From Chloroflexota bacterium (GTDB lineage Bacteria > Chloroflexota > Ktedonobacteria > Ktedonobacterales > Ktedonobacteraceae), in contig JAJZEJ010000140.1 in assembly GCA_021828635.1 (NCBI GenBank), positions 1-5,614 of the forward strand: 5,614 nt of DNA, written 5' to 3'. Under the pieces are notes generated by a model. That model made no database searches and was not told where the DNA came from. It saw nothing but the letters and a program-made list of their open reading frames with translations. This document shows positions 1 to 5,614 of this stretch, in pieces (the first letter of the stretch is position 1; each line of letters starts with the position of its first letter). Made by a program: the position numbers and the translations under genes.

Positions 1-1441
1 AGATGAGTAGACCAGCCAGCACCAGCGCGAGATAACCCTTGCTGAAACGCTCCGGCACGGGTAGCTTACTCATCAGGAGGACGACCAGGCCGAATAAGAG
101 GCTGAGTAGACCTAAAAAGGCAAAGGTACCATAGACGGAGGCGATGCCCAGCGAGACATCATAGTTCAGAATGACGATAGCCAGTCCGCAGAACAGCGCG
201 GAGAGCAGCAAGAGCATCCCGATGGTGATGCCAATGCTTGAGGTCACGCGGCCCTCTGTCGTATTGCGTAACACATTGATGGGGTGTAACATGGATGCCT
301 GTAGAATTGGCATCAAGCCGAAAATTAGAGCAGTTAGCAGGCCGATCAAAACGCCGCCTATGATTGTTACTGGATCGAGTTGGAATGGGATATACAGACC
401 GAAGGTGCGCTCGACAAGGTTGCGAATAATATAGCTCACGCCGGTTGCTACCGCCGCTCCTAGCACGCCGCCGACTAGACCGAGCAATCCGGTCTCCAGC
501 GCGAAGAGCAGCGAGAGGTCGAAACGCCGATAGCCGGTTGTCTTGAGCATGGCGATCTCTGTGCGGCGGCGCGAGAGTAGCACTTGCATGGTATTGACGA
601 TGCCCACGCCGCCAATCAGCAATGCAAGTAAACCGGCAATCTCCAGAAATCTGCGAATACTGTTCACTGACGCTTGCTGTGCCTTCAATGCCTGCGTAGC
701 TGTGACCGTTGTCACCACAGGGAAGTGATTTTGAATGGCTTTGACGGCTTTAGCGGTTTGCGTCTGTCCTGGTGTTGTCACATTAACAGTGTCGTAGAGC
801 AGTGGTTCTGTGGGCGCGGCGCTCTGGTAATCATGCGTTGAGAGGAGCAGCAAACTTCCAGATTGGGCCAATACGCCCGTCTCAGCCACAATGCCAGCGA
901 TGGTGACATGGATGGTGCGCCCGTTCTGACTGCGCGAGATGGTATGCACATCCAGGCTCTCGCCAGGTTTCTTATGATATTGTTGCATAAATGCCTGTGT
1001 TGCCACCACGCCGTTTTTACGTAGCAAGTCCGCCAGCGTTTTGTTTGTGGGGGCCAGTACTGCTGGTGGCGGAACGACTGGGTAGCTGTTTGGCTCAACG
1101 ACACGCAAGGTGAAGGATTGATGCTGCTTGTTCGAGAGTGTAATCATACCCTGCGTATTGATGATGGGTGTATAGTGACTAATGGTGCCTTTCTGTTGCA
1201 GTTGCTTGAAGTAGTTCAGGTCGCTGCTAGTGAAAGGCTGGTTCGGTGAGGTGACAGCGATGTCACCGCCATTGGCATCGCGCACGTTGCTGGTAAAGGC
1301 GTTGTTGAGCATGAGGCCAACCAGTTGCAGGGAGACAATCGCCATCACGCCAATAGCGATACAGAAGATAGCCAGGAGCGTGCGTTGGCCGCCACGCAGA
1401 AGCGAACGCGAGGTGTAGCGCAAATACATCGAGGCTTTCAT
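1..1441 (-). CDS. ABC transporter permease, FtsX/MacB family (3'-truncated at window edge)
   Basis: This is an open frame of 480 codons from the ATG at 1441-1439 with no stop before the left edge, so the C-terminus is missing. What is seen: a short cytoplasmic N-terminus and a first membrane helix at about residues 22-45. A hydrophilic extracytoplasmic domain of about 210 residues (50-260) follows, in the position of the MacB-type periplasmic core domain. Three helices come next (about 265-285, 311-340, 358-382). The FtsX hallmarks are present: GGVGIVNTMQVLLSRRRTEI at 277-296, MLKTTGYRR at 298-306, and an ending that resembles the usual family C-terminus, P378...HPINVLR at 386-392. The frame then continues with more helices (about 403-425, 434-457, 468 onward), so this is a larger permease than simple four-helix MacB/LolC types, perhaps with a second FtsX block. 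It is coupled to the ATPase gene by an ATGA overlap, with GGGAG nine bases before the start. The family assignment is secure. The substrate (peptide, lipoprotein, lipid or mechanical signalling) is unknown. Confidence 0.9.
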   Translation of the reverse strand, partial: MKASMYLRYTSRSLLRGGQRTLLAIFCIAIGVMAIVSLQLVGLMLNNAFTSNVRDANGGDIAVTSPNQPFTSSDLNYFKQLQQKGTISHYTPIINTQGMITLSNKQHQSFTLRVVEPNSYPVVPPPAVLAPTNKTLADLLRKNGVVATQAFMQQYHKKPGESLDVHTISRSQNGRTIHVTIAGIVAETGVLAQSGSLLLLSTHDYQSAAPTEPLLYDTVNVTTPGQTQTAKAVKAIQNHFPVVTTVTATQALKAQQASVNSIRRFLEIAGLLALLIGGVGIVNTMQVLLSRRRTEIAMLKTTGYRRFDLSLLFALETGLLGLVGGVLGAAVATGVSYIIRNLVERTFGLYIPFQLDPVTIIGGVLIGLLTALIFGLMPILQASMLHPINVLRNTTEGRVTSSIGITIGMLLLLSALFCGLAIVILNYDVSLGIASVYGTFAFLGLLSLLFGLVVLLMSKLPVPERFSKGYLALVLAGLLI

Positions 1442-2199
1442 TGCGTTATTCTCCCATCGTTCGTGTCAAGCGTTTCAACGCGCCCATCGACGATGCGAAT
1501 GGCGCGGTCGGCGTGTGAGGCTACATTTTGGTCATGCGTGGCGATAATAAAGGTTTTGTGCGTCTGGTCACGTAAATAGGCAATCAGGGTTAGCACATTT
1601 TCGCCGTTGCGAGCATCCAGGTTGCCTGTTGGCTCGTCTGCGATGACTATTGCGGGATCAGTTGCTAGCGCACGAGCGATAGCTACGCGCTGCTGCTCAC
1701 CACCGGAGAGCTGGTTGGGTCGATGATTCAGGCGATGTGATAGCCCGACCAGCGAGAGCAGTTCTTTAGCGCGTGCTGAGGGTGAGAGCTTATGTTTGCC
1801 AACATAGAGCGGCACTTCGACATTCTCCTGCGCGGTCAGCGTAGGAATTAAGTTATAAGCTTGAAAGACCATGCCGATTTTCTGATTGCGTACCGCCGCA
1901 AGTTGTCCCTCACTCATCCGTGTGATGTCGATATCGTCGATCAATACCTGCCCACTGCTCGGATTATCGAGACCAGCAATGATGCCGAGCAAGGTACTTT
2001 TGCCGGAACCAGAAGGGCCGACAATCGAGATAAATTCGCCGCTATAAATTTGAAAGCTGATACCTTTAAGAATGCTGATCTGCTCGCGTCCTAGTGGAAG
2101 CGTCTTTGTGATGTCTCGTACATCCATGACAATCTTATCGGGTGTTGCGCTCACTGAAGGTGCAACTTGTGTATAGCGTATAGTTGTGATATCATCCAT
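1438..2199 (-). CDS. ABC transporter ATP-binding protein, LolD/MacB/YknY-like
   Basis: This is the cytoplasmic ATPase subunit that powers the permease encoded just downstream. From the chosen ATG it has 253 residues. All motifs are intact: Walker [10 protein letters not shown] (61-69), Q-loop Gln in VFQAYNLIP (Q113), signature LSGGEQQR (164-171), Walker B IVIADE with catalytic Glu (E189), D-loop NLDA (193-196) and switch His in ATHDQ (H222). The pattern [18 protein letters not shown], together with ADEPTGNLD, is typical of the LolD/MacB/FtsE group. The frame is open upstream to a TTG at 2232, which would add 11 residues. I prefer the ATG at 2199-2197 because GGAAAAGGAG (2220-2211) lies 11 bases before it and falls inside the longer version. 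The ATPase fold starts at about residue 25, so an N-terminal tail of about 25 residues precedes it. The stop TGA overlaps the permease ATG. Cargo is not predictable from sequence. Confidence 0.94.
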   Translation of the reverse strand: MDDITTIRYTQVAPSVSATPDKIVMDVRDITKTLPLGREQISILKGISFQIYSGEFISIVGPSGSGKSTLLGIIAGLDNPSSGQVLIDDIDITRMSEGQLAAVRNQKIGMVFQAYNLIPTLTAQENVEVPLYVGKHKLSPSARAKELLSLVGLSHRLNHRPNQLSGGEQQRVAIARALATDPAIVIADEPTGNLDARNGENVLTLIAYLRDQTHKTFIIATHDQNVASHADRAIRIVDGRVETLDTNDGRITQ

Positions 2200-2210
2200 G
2201 CCTGTCAAGG

Positions 2211-2220
2211 CTCCTTTTCC
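2211..2220 (-). promoter_or_regulatory. Ribosome binding site that decides the ATPase start
   Basis: On the - strand this reads GGAAAAGGAG and sits 11 bases before the ATG at 2199. The spacing is slightly long but usable. The alternative TTG at 2232 lies upstream of this site, and the TTG at 2208 is only two bases away from it, so the ATG is the best supported start. Confidence 0.6.
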
Positions 2221-2241
2221 AGATAGACGCAAGAACTGATT

Positions 2242-2269
2242 ACAATACTATATATCACTTGCACGTCAT
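2242..2269 (-). promoter_or_regulatory. Weak candidate promoter for the ABC transporter operon
   Basis: On the - strand, ATGACG (2269-2264, four of six matches to TTGACA) is followed after 16 bases by TATTGT (2247-2242). An overlapping TATAGT (2252-2247) is an alternative -10 element. The position, 43-70 bases before the chosen ATG and upstream of the ribosome binding site, is sensible. The matches are only partial and AT-rich text yields such hits by chance, so this is a tentative call. Confidence 0.3.
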
Positions 2270-2288
2270 GTACCCGTAGTTACGTGAC
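2265..2288. promoter_or_regulatory. Operator-like inverted repeat in the divergent intergenic region
   Basis: GTCATGTA (2265-2272) and TACGTGAC (2281-2288) form 8-base arms around an 8-base spacer. Seven pairs are Watson-Crick and one is a T-G mismatch (wobble in RNA). The dyad overlaps the candidate -35 region of the ABC operon, which would suit a dimeric repressor or activator. It could equally be a chance palindrome. No regulator gene is present in the window. Confidence 0.35.
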
Positions 2289-2401
2289 AGAGAGCGGTTG
2301 GTTGCGTCAACATAAGGACGAATAGGTTGTAAACTTTTGGTAAAAAACGGGGCGCAGGCTCGTGAAGAGGTAACGATAGGATATGCAAGAAGACCCAACT
2401 A

Positions 2402-2410
2402 TGCTATACT
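2402..2410 (+). promoter_or_regulatory. Candidate extended -10 element upstream of secD
   Basis: TGCTATACT matches the extended -10 form TGnTATAAT with one base different in the hexamer. No good TTGACA-like -35 is visible 16-18 bases upstream, which extended -10 promoters can tolerate. If used, transcription would start near 2417 and leave a leader of about 150 bases before secD. Confidence 0.35.
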
Positions 2411-2569
2411 CACTGCAACAAGTGATGGCATCTTTCATGTCCAATCAGAAAAGCCTTATTAATTTTTGTGTTGCGTGAGTAGATGGGCAGAGTCGGGCGT
2501 AGCCGTGTGTAACTGATGCTTACTATCTGCCTGTATAACCAACATCGTTGTGAGAGGAAATATTAAGTT

Positions 2570-3979
2570 ATGCGTCGAGGAACACTCACACTCCTCTTCT
2601 TTATCATCTTGCTTGGTCTAGGCGCATCCTACGTGGTCTTTTGGCCCAATTCCTCAGCAGGCCAGAAGCCCCCGCTCGGTATTACTAATCCCTTTACGAT
2701 TAAAGAAGGGCTTGACCTGCAAGGGGGTGTAGAAGTTCTGCTGGCTCCTGATACCAGCAAGCATTATACTGCCAGTGAGGTCAATAATGCTATGCCGGAA
2801 CTCATCCAGCGCATCACCGACCGCGTCAATGGCGGCCTCGGCGTCAATGAGCCGAATATCCGTGAGATTTCTTCAGGTAGCGGCCTGCCAGGTGTGGCAA
2901 TTGAATTGCCCGGTCTGAATAGCGGCGACCCTTTCCAACAGATTCAAAGCATCCTCAAAACGGGTGATTTGCAGTTCTGGGATACCGGCCCAAGCAATAT
3001 TCTCAGCGCCGGTACTGTCTTTGATCCAACGCAGTACACACAGTATAACCCCGGCGACAAACCGCTCTTTACCGGTGCTGATCTGGACCCTTCACAGCTG
3101 AGCGCGACTCCTAACCAAAATGGCGGCAATAACTACCAGATCAACTTCGCTATGAAGGGTGCGGCCATTCAAAAGTTTAGTACATTCACTGCCAACAATA
3201 TCGGCCATGCACTTACTATTGTGCTGGATGGCAAGGTTGTTAGCTCCGCAACCATCCAAAGCCAGATTCCTGGCAATGGTCAGATTACCGGTAATTTCAC
3301 CTTACAACAAGCAACAAGCATCGTGAATGTACTCAAATATGGCTCCTTACCTATCGTTATGACCATCCAGAGTGAGCAGATTGTTGGCGCAACCCTCGGC
3401 CAGGACTCGATCACAAAGAGCGAGATCGCAGCCGCGATTGGCCTGGGTATCGTTATTCTCTTCATGTTGCTCTACTATCGTCTCCCTGGCATTCTGGCAG
3501 ACCTGGCGCTGATCCTGTATTCCATCTTCACCTTCGCCGTCTTCAAACTGATCGGTGTTGTGCTGTCTTTGGCCGGTATCGCGGGCTTCGTGCTGTCGAT
3601 TGGTATGGCCGTCGATGCCAATGTGCTGATCTTTGAGCGCGTTAAAGAAGAATTACGTGAAGGGCGTATGCTGTCCTCGGCCATCGACATCGGCTGGAAA
3701 CGTGCCTGGCCCTCCATCCGCGACTCAAACATCTCAACTATGATTACCTGTGCAGTGCTTTACTACTTTGGTAGTAATTTTGGTGCCAGCATCATTGTTG
3801 GTTTCGCCACCACGCTCTTCCTGGGCGTCATCATCAGCATGTTTACCGCCGTCGTTGTGACCCGCACGTTCTTAAACTTGCTGGTGCCGACCGGCGTTAT
3901 CAGCCATCCCGCGTTGTTTGGACTCCCTGCTGACGCAGTTGCTACGGCATCCGTCGGGCGGCGGAATAGCACTGTGTAA
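2570..3979 (+). CDS. secD: Protein translocase subunit SecD
   Basis: SecD is the larger partner of the SecDF complex, which sits beside SecYEG and uses the ion gradient to pull exported proteins out of the channel. The protein has 469 residues. TM1 is at about 5-25. The first extracytoplasmic region (about 26-283) opens with the hallmark GLDLQGGVEVLL (47-58) and includes P1 and the P1-head insertion. The conserved motif LPIVMTIQSEQIVGATLGQD (260-279) leads into TM2. The C-terminal SecD/SecF membrane block (about 284-437) carries GMAVDANVLIFERVKEEL (345-362). D349 in this motif aligns with the proton-pathway Asp of E. coli SecD (D519). A tail of about 30 residues after the last helix, rich in small residues, has no recognised role. 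The ATG at 2570 has GAGAGGA (2552-2558) 11 bases upstream. secF follows after 12 bases, so the two are one operon. No yajC is next to it in this window. Confidence 0.97.
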   Translation: MRRGTLTLLFFIILLGLGASYVVFWPNSSAGQKPPLGITNPFTIKEGLDLQGGVEVLLAPDTSKHYTASEVNNAMPELIQRITDRVNGGLGVNEPNIREISSGSGLPGVAIELPGLNSGDPFQQIQSILKTGDLQFWDTGPSNILSAGTVFDPTQYTQYNPGDKPLFTGADLDPSQLSATPNQNGGNNYQINFAMKGAAIQKFSTFTANNIGHALTIVLDGKVVSSATIQSQIPGNGQITGNFTLQQATSIVNVLKYGSLPIVMTIQSEQIVGATLGQDSITKSEIAAAIGLGIVILFMLLYYRLPGILADLALILYSIFTFAVFKLIGVVLSLAGIAGFVLSIGMAVDANVLIFERVKEELREGRMLSSAIDIGWKRAWPSIRDSNISTMITCAVLYYFGSNFGASIIVGFATTLFLGVIISMFTAVVVTRTFLNLLVPTGVISHPALFGLPADAVATASVGRRNSTV

Positions 3980-3980
3980 G

Positions 3981-3986
3981 AGGAGG
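3981..3986 (+). promoter_or_regulatory. Strong Shine-Dalgarno site that fixes the GTG start of secF
   Basis: AGGAGG lies five bases before the GTG at 3992, within the 12-base gap after the secD stop. It supports the GTG start and suggests secF is translated efficiently from the shared mRNA, without needing an overlap with secD. Confidence 0.85.
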
Positions 3987-3991
3987 TTGTT

Positions 3992-5401
3992 GTGTTCAAT
4001 CTGGTTAAATATCGCTACCTGTTCTTGCTAATCTCACTGATCATTATCATCCCAGGAGCGATCTCACTTGCCATCTTCCATCTGGATGTTGGCCTGGACT
4101 TTACGGGCGGTTCAAGTATTGAATTGCACCCGCAGGTTCCTGTTAAAAACTCGACTCAGATGGAGGCATGGCTAAAACCCTTGCATCTACAAGAACTATC
4201 GGTCACATTTGGACAAGACCCCTCGCTAGCCGCTGGCAAAAGCGCCTGGATCAAGCTCAGCGCACCGATTGACTCGACTGTGCAAACGAGTATTACTAAT
4301 ACCATCCAGGGCAAATATGCTGGTACCAATGTGCGCGTCATCAATCTGCCCAACTCATCAATTGTAGTGGTAGATGGTTTTAAGACCGCGCCAACCACTA
4401 GCGATCTTCAGACGTTGCTGAATAAGATACCCGATACCAGCAATCCCGCGCTTGGTGCTGCTACCTCGGCGACACCCACGGCAACCGTGACGCCTGCTGC
4501 GACAGCCACAGCCAAAGCGACCGCGACGCCAAAGGCCACAGCCAAAGCGACCGCGACGCCTGTTGCAACCGCAACCAGCACGAGTAGTAGTAGCTCTAGC
4601 TCGACGAGTACATCCAATCCTTCCAATATTCCTGTAAGTGTTGTGAATGTGCTAGTAGGTACAACGAATCAGACCATTACTATCCTGACGCTGACACCGA
4701 TTGGTGGGAAGAGTAGCGATATTCCGAACCTGCTGCAAACAGTTCTTAACCAGGGTGGCCCCTACATGGGTCTGGTTGCCAATAACGAGGTTGGTCCCTC
4801 GGTGGCGAGCGATACCACCCGTAACGCAATTCTGGCCGTCCTTGCTGCCTCAGTGTTCATTCTGCTCTATGTCTGGTTCTCGTTCCGCAAAGTGGCACGG
4901 CCCTGGCGCTATGGTGCCTGTGCGATCATCGCGCTCCTGCATGACGTATTAGTTGTGTTAGGTGTCTTCTCTATTCTGGGCAAACTGTTCCAGGTGCAGA
5001 TAGACTCCCTATTCATTACAGCCCTGCTCACCGTCGTTGGTTTCTCGGTTCACGATACCATTGTGGTGTTCGACCGTATCCGTGAGAATATGCAGCGTCG
5101 TACCGTTGAGTCCTTTGAGCAGGTCGTCAATGCCAGCCTGATTCAGACAATGGCTCGCTCGCTCAATACCTCGCTGACCGTGTTGTTCACATTGCTGGCG
5201 TTGACACTCTTTGGTGGCAATAGTATCCGCACCTTCACGCTCGCTTTGCTAATCGGTATCTTTAGTGGTACCTATTCGTCCATCTTCAACGCCAGTATGT
5301 TGCTGGTCATGTGGGAGAAGCACGAATGGATTTTCGGTTGGTTCAATCGCAACCGCGACGAAGCTCGACGACCCGCACGTGAAATGGTTAGCACGCGCTA
5401 A
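3992..5401 (+). CDS. secF: Protein translocase subunit SecF with an enlarged extracytoplasmic domain
   Basis: SecF pairs with SecD in the membrane to form the ion-driven export motor. TM1 is at about 9-30, followed by the hallmark VGLDFTGGSSIEL (33-45). The conserved VGPSVASDTTRNAIL (267-281) leads into TM2. The membrane block (about 277-442) contains GFSVHDTIVVFDRIREN (350-366). D355 aligns with E. coli SecF D213, and R389 in MARSLNTSL probably matches R247. The protein has 469 residues against about 300-325 for usual stand-alone SecF. The excess lies in the extracytoplasmic region. There, residues 41-118 and 122-266 look like two copies of the same beta-alpha-beta pattern, and residues about 150-212 form an Ala/Thr/Lys/Pro then Ser/Thr linker inside the second copy. 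The start is GTG behind AGGAGG. The frame is intact through the insert and both flanks are conserved, so the gene looks functional. A long hairpin follows the stop. Confidence 0.96.
   Translation: MFNLVKYRYLFLLISLIIIIPGAISLAIFHLDVGLDFTGGSSIELHPQVPVKNSTQMEAWLKPLHLQELSVTFGQDPSLAAGKSAWIKLSAPIDSTVQTSITNTIQGKYAGTNVRVINLPNSSIVVVDGFKTAPTTSDLQTLLNKIPDTSNPALGAATSATPTATVTPAATATAKATATPKATAKATATPVATATSTSSSSSSSTSTSNPSNIPVSVVNVLVGTTNQTITILTLTPIGGKSSDIPNLLQTVLNQGGPYMGLVANNEVGPSVASDTTRNAILAVLAASVFILLYVWFSFRKVARPWRYGACAIIALLHDVLVVLGVFSILGKLFQVQIDSLFITALLTVVGFSVHDTIVVFDRIRENMQRRTVESFEQVVNASLIQTMARSLNTSLTVLFTLLALTLFGGNSIRTFTLALLIGIFSGTYSSIFNASMLLVMWEKHEWIFGWFNRNRDEARRPAREMVSTR
4505..4560 (+). repeat. In-frame 30-base-period direct repeat within secF
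   Basis: The 26 bases at 4505-4530 recur without a change at 4535-4560, a period of 30 bases or ten codons. The repeat encodes ATAKATATP twice (172-180 and 182-190). Because the period is a multiple of three, gain or loss of units would keep the secF frame. It lies in the linker of the extracytoplasmic domain. Confidence 0.92.
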
Positions 5402-5424
5402 GAAATTTGACAAAATAGGATGTG

Positions 5425-5463
5425 AAACAAGAATGGCGGGAACAATCCCCGCCATTCTTGTTT
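5425..5463. terminator. Bidirectional hairpin terminator between secF and the methyltransferase gene
   Basis: A 16-base perfect stem (5425-5440 with 5448-5463) surrounds a 7-base loop, starting 24 bases after the secF stop and ending 6 bases from the converging methyltransferase stop. The core is GC-rich (GGCGGG/CCCGCC) and the outer stem ends AAACAAG/CTTGTTT. T runs on either side are short (TTTT rightward, TTT leftward), so termination may be partial. Its location between converging genes fits a shared terminator. Confidence 0.8.
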
Positions 5464-5469
5464 TGCATG

Positions 5470-5613
5470 CTATTTTGCCTTGAAGCCCCCATAAATGGCG
5501 TGTCCAGCGCGGAGCCAGAAGCAATCGACTTGACTAAAGCCTGCCTCGCTTAGCCAGCGCAACTGATCACTGAGCGTCGAGGGTTGGTCGCCCGATGTGG
5601 GGTCGCCGTAGTC
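5470..5613 (-). CDS. Probable class I SAM-dependent methyltransferase, C-terminal fragment
   Basis: Only the last 47 codons and the TAG stop (5472-5470) are in the window. The N-terminal part, with the SAM-binding glycine-rich loop, lies beyond the right edge. The visible residues include LSDQLRWLSEAGF, then QVDCFWLRAGHAIYGGFK just before the end. This matches the usual final helix and two strands of Methyltransf_25-like enzymes, whose ends follow the pattern 'L..hL.WL.eAGF..Vd.fW......a.fgG.k'. The substrate cannot be told from this fragment. The gene converges on secF, with the hairpin terminator between them. The call rests on C-terminal pattern recognition alone. Confidence 0.72.
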   Translation of the reverse strand, partial: DYGDPTSGDQPSTLSDQLRWLSEAGFSQVDCFWLRAGHAIYGGFKAK

Positions 5614-5614
5614 A

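Larger units (their letters stand above)
2200..2569. other. Divergent intergenic region between the ABC operon and secD
   Basis: These 370 bases separate the two divergent start codons. They contain the ABC-side ribosome binding site and weak promoter, the 2265-2288 dyad, an extended -10-like TGCTATACT for secD at 2402-2410, a second weak -10-like TATAAC at 2534-2539, and a 31-codon ORF at 2383-2478 of doubtful status. About 160 bases lie between the 2402-2410 element and the secD start, so a long 5' leader is possible. I recognise no riboswitch, tRNA, CRISPR repeat or insertion sequence here. Confidence 0.7.

Noticed and set aside
171..434. An 87-codon + strand frame opposite the permease
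   Set aside because: It lies antisense to conserved FtsX-domain codons, has Arg/Pro/Ile-rich composition typical of shadow frames, and has no recognisable domain.
778..1104. A 108-codon - strand frame within the permease region
   Set aside because: It begins at GTG in another frame of the same strand and covers the permease extracytoplasmic domain. The permease frame is continuous from 1441 to the left edge and has family motifs, while this one has none.
2200..2232. Extended ATPase start at TTG 2232
   Set aside because: The 11 extra residues would be encoded across the best ribosome binding site (GGAAAAGGAG), and the ATG at 2199 follows that site. The TTG start remains possible but is less likely.
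2311..2569. Possible riboswitch or structured RNA in the secD leader
   Set aside because: I looked for long stems and known conserved cores and found only short 4-5 base pairings. A covariance-model search would be decisive, but nothing visible supports a call.
4408..4626. A - strand frame of 72 codons that looks like a hydrophobic Val/Ala/Leu membrane peptide
   Set aside because: It is the antisense of the low-complexity Ala/Thr/Ser codons of secF. The hydrophobic look follows from reverse-complementing GCN/ACN/AGC repeats. There is no ribosome binding site and secF is clearly the real gene.
5249..5524. A 91-codon - strand frame spanning the end of secF, the hairpin and the methyltransferase end
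   Set aside because: It is out of frame with the methyltransferase residues, crosses the terminator hairpin, and shows no family pattern.

Overview
The window holds a divergent pair of transcription units and the tail of a convergent third gene. On the right is a secD-secF operon (+ strand) that encodes the two halves of the SecDF protein-export motor. On the left, on the - strand, are an ABC-transporter ATPase and its FtsX/MacB-type permease. The permease runs off the left edge. At the right edge is the C-terminal end of a probable class I SAM-dependent methyltransferase (- strand).

Layout: 1-1441 (-) is the truncated permease. 1438-2199 (-) is the ATPase, translationally coupled to the permease through a 4-base ATGA overlap. 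2200-2569 is a 370-base divergent intergenic region with a candidate operator-like dyad, weak promoter candidates for both directions and a doubtful 31-codon ORF. 2570-3979 (+) is secD. 3992-5401 (+) is secF, which starts at GTG behind a strong AGGAGG. 5425-5463 is a long hairpin between converging genes, probably a shared terminator. 5470-5613 (-) is the methyltransferase end.

Organism: the moderate GC content, separate secD and secF genes, and an Ala/Thr/Pro-rich linker of the kind common in Chloroflexota exported proteins suggest a Chloroflexota bacterium, possibly of the Ktedonobacteria. This is inference from style and composition. No phylogenetic marker was compared.

How the genes work together: SecD and SecF form one membrane complex that uses the proton (or sodium) gradient to complete SecYEG/SecA-driven export. 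Both carry the expected membrane-embedded Asp motifs. The ABC pair is a separate MacB/YknYZ-like system of unknown substrate, and nothing in the window links it functionally to SecDF beyond the shared intergenic region.

The most unusual element is SecF. It has 469 residues against about 300-325 for typical stand-alone SecF. Its extracytoplasmic domain appears to be duplicated, and the second copy is split by a roughly 60-residue Ala/Thr/Lys/Pro then Ser/Thr low-complexity linker that contains a perfect 26-base direct repeat at a 30-base period. I see no wholly new system such as a CRISPR array, phage element or defence island in the window.
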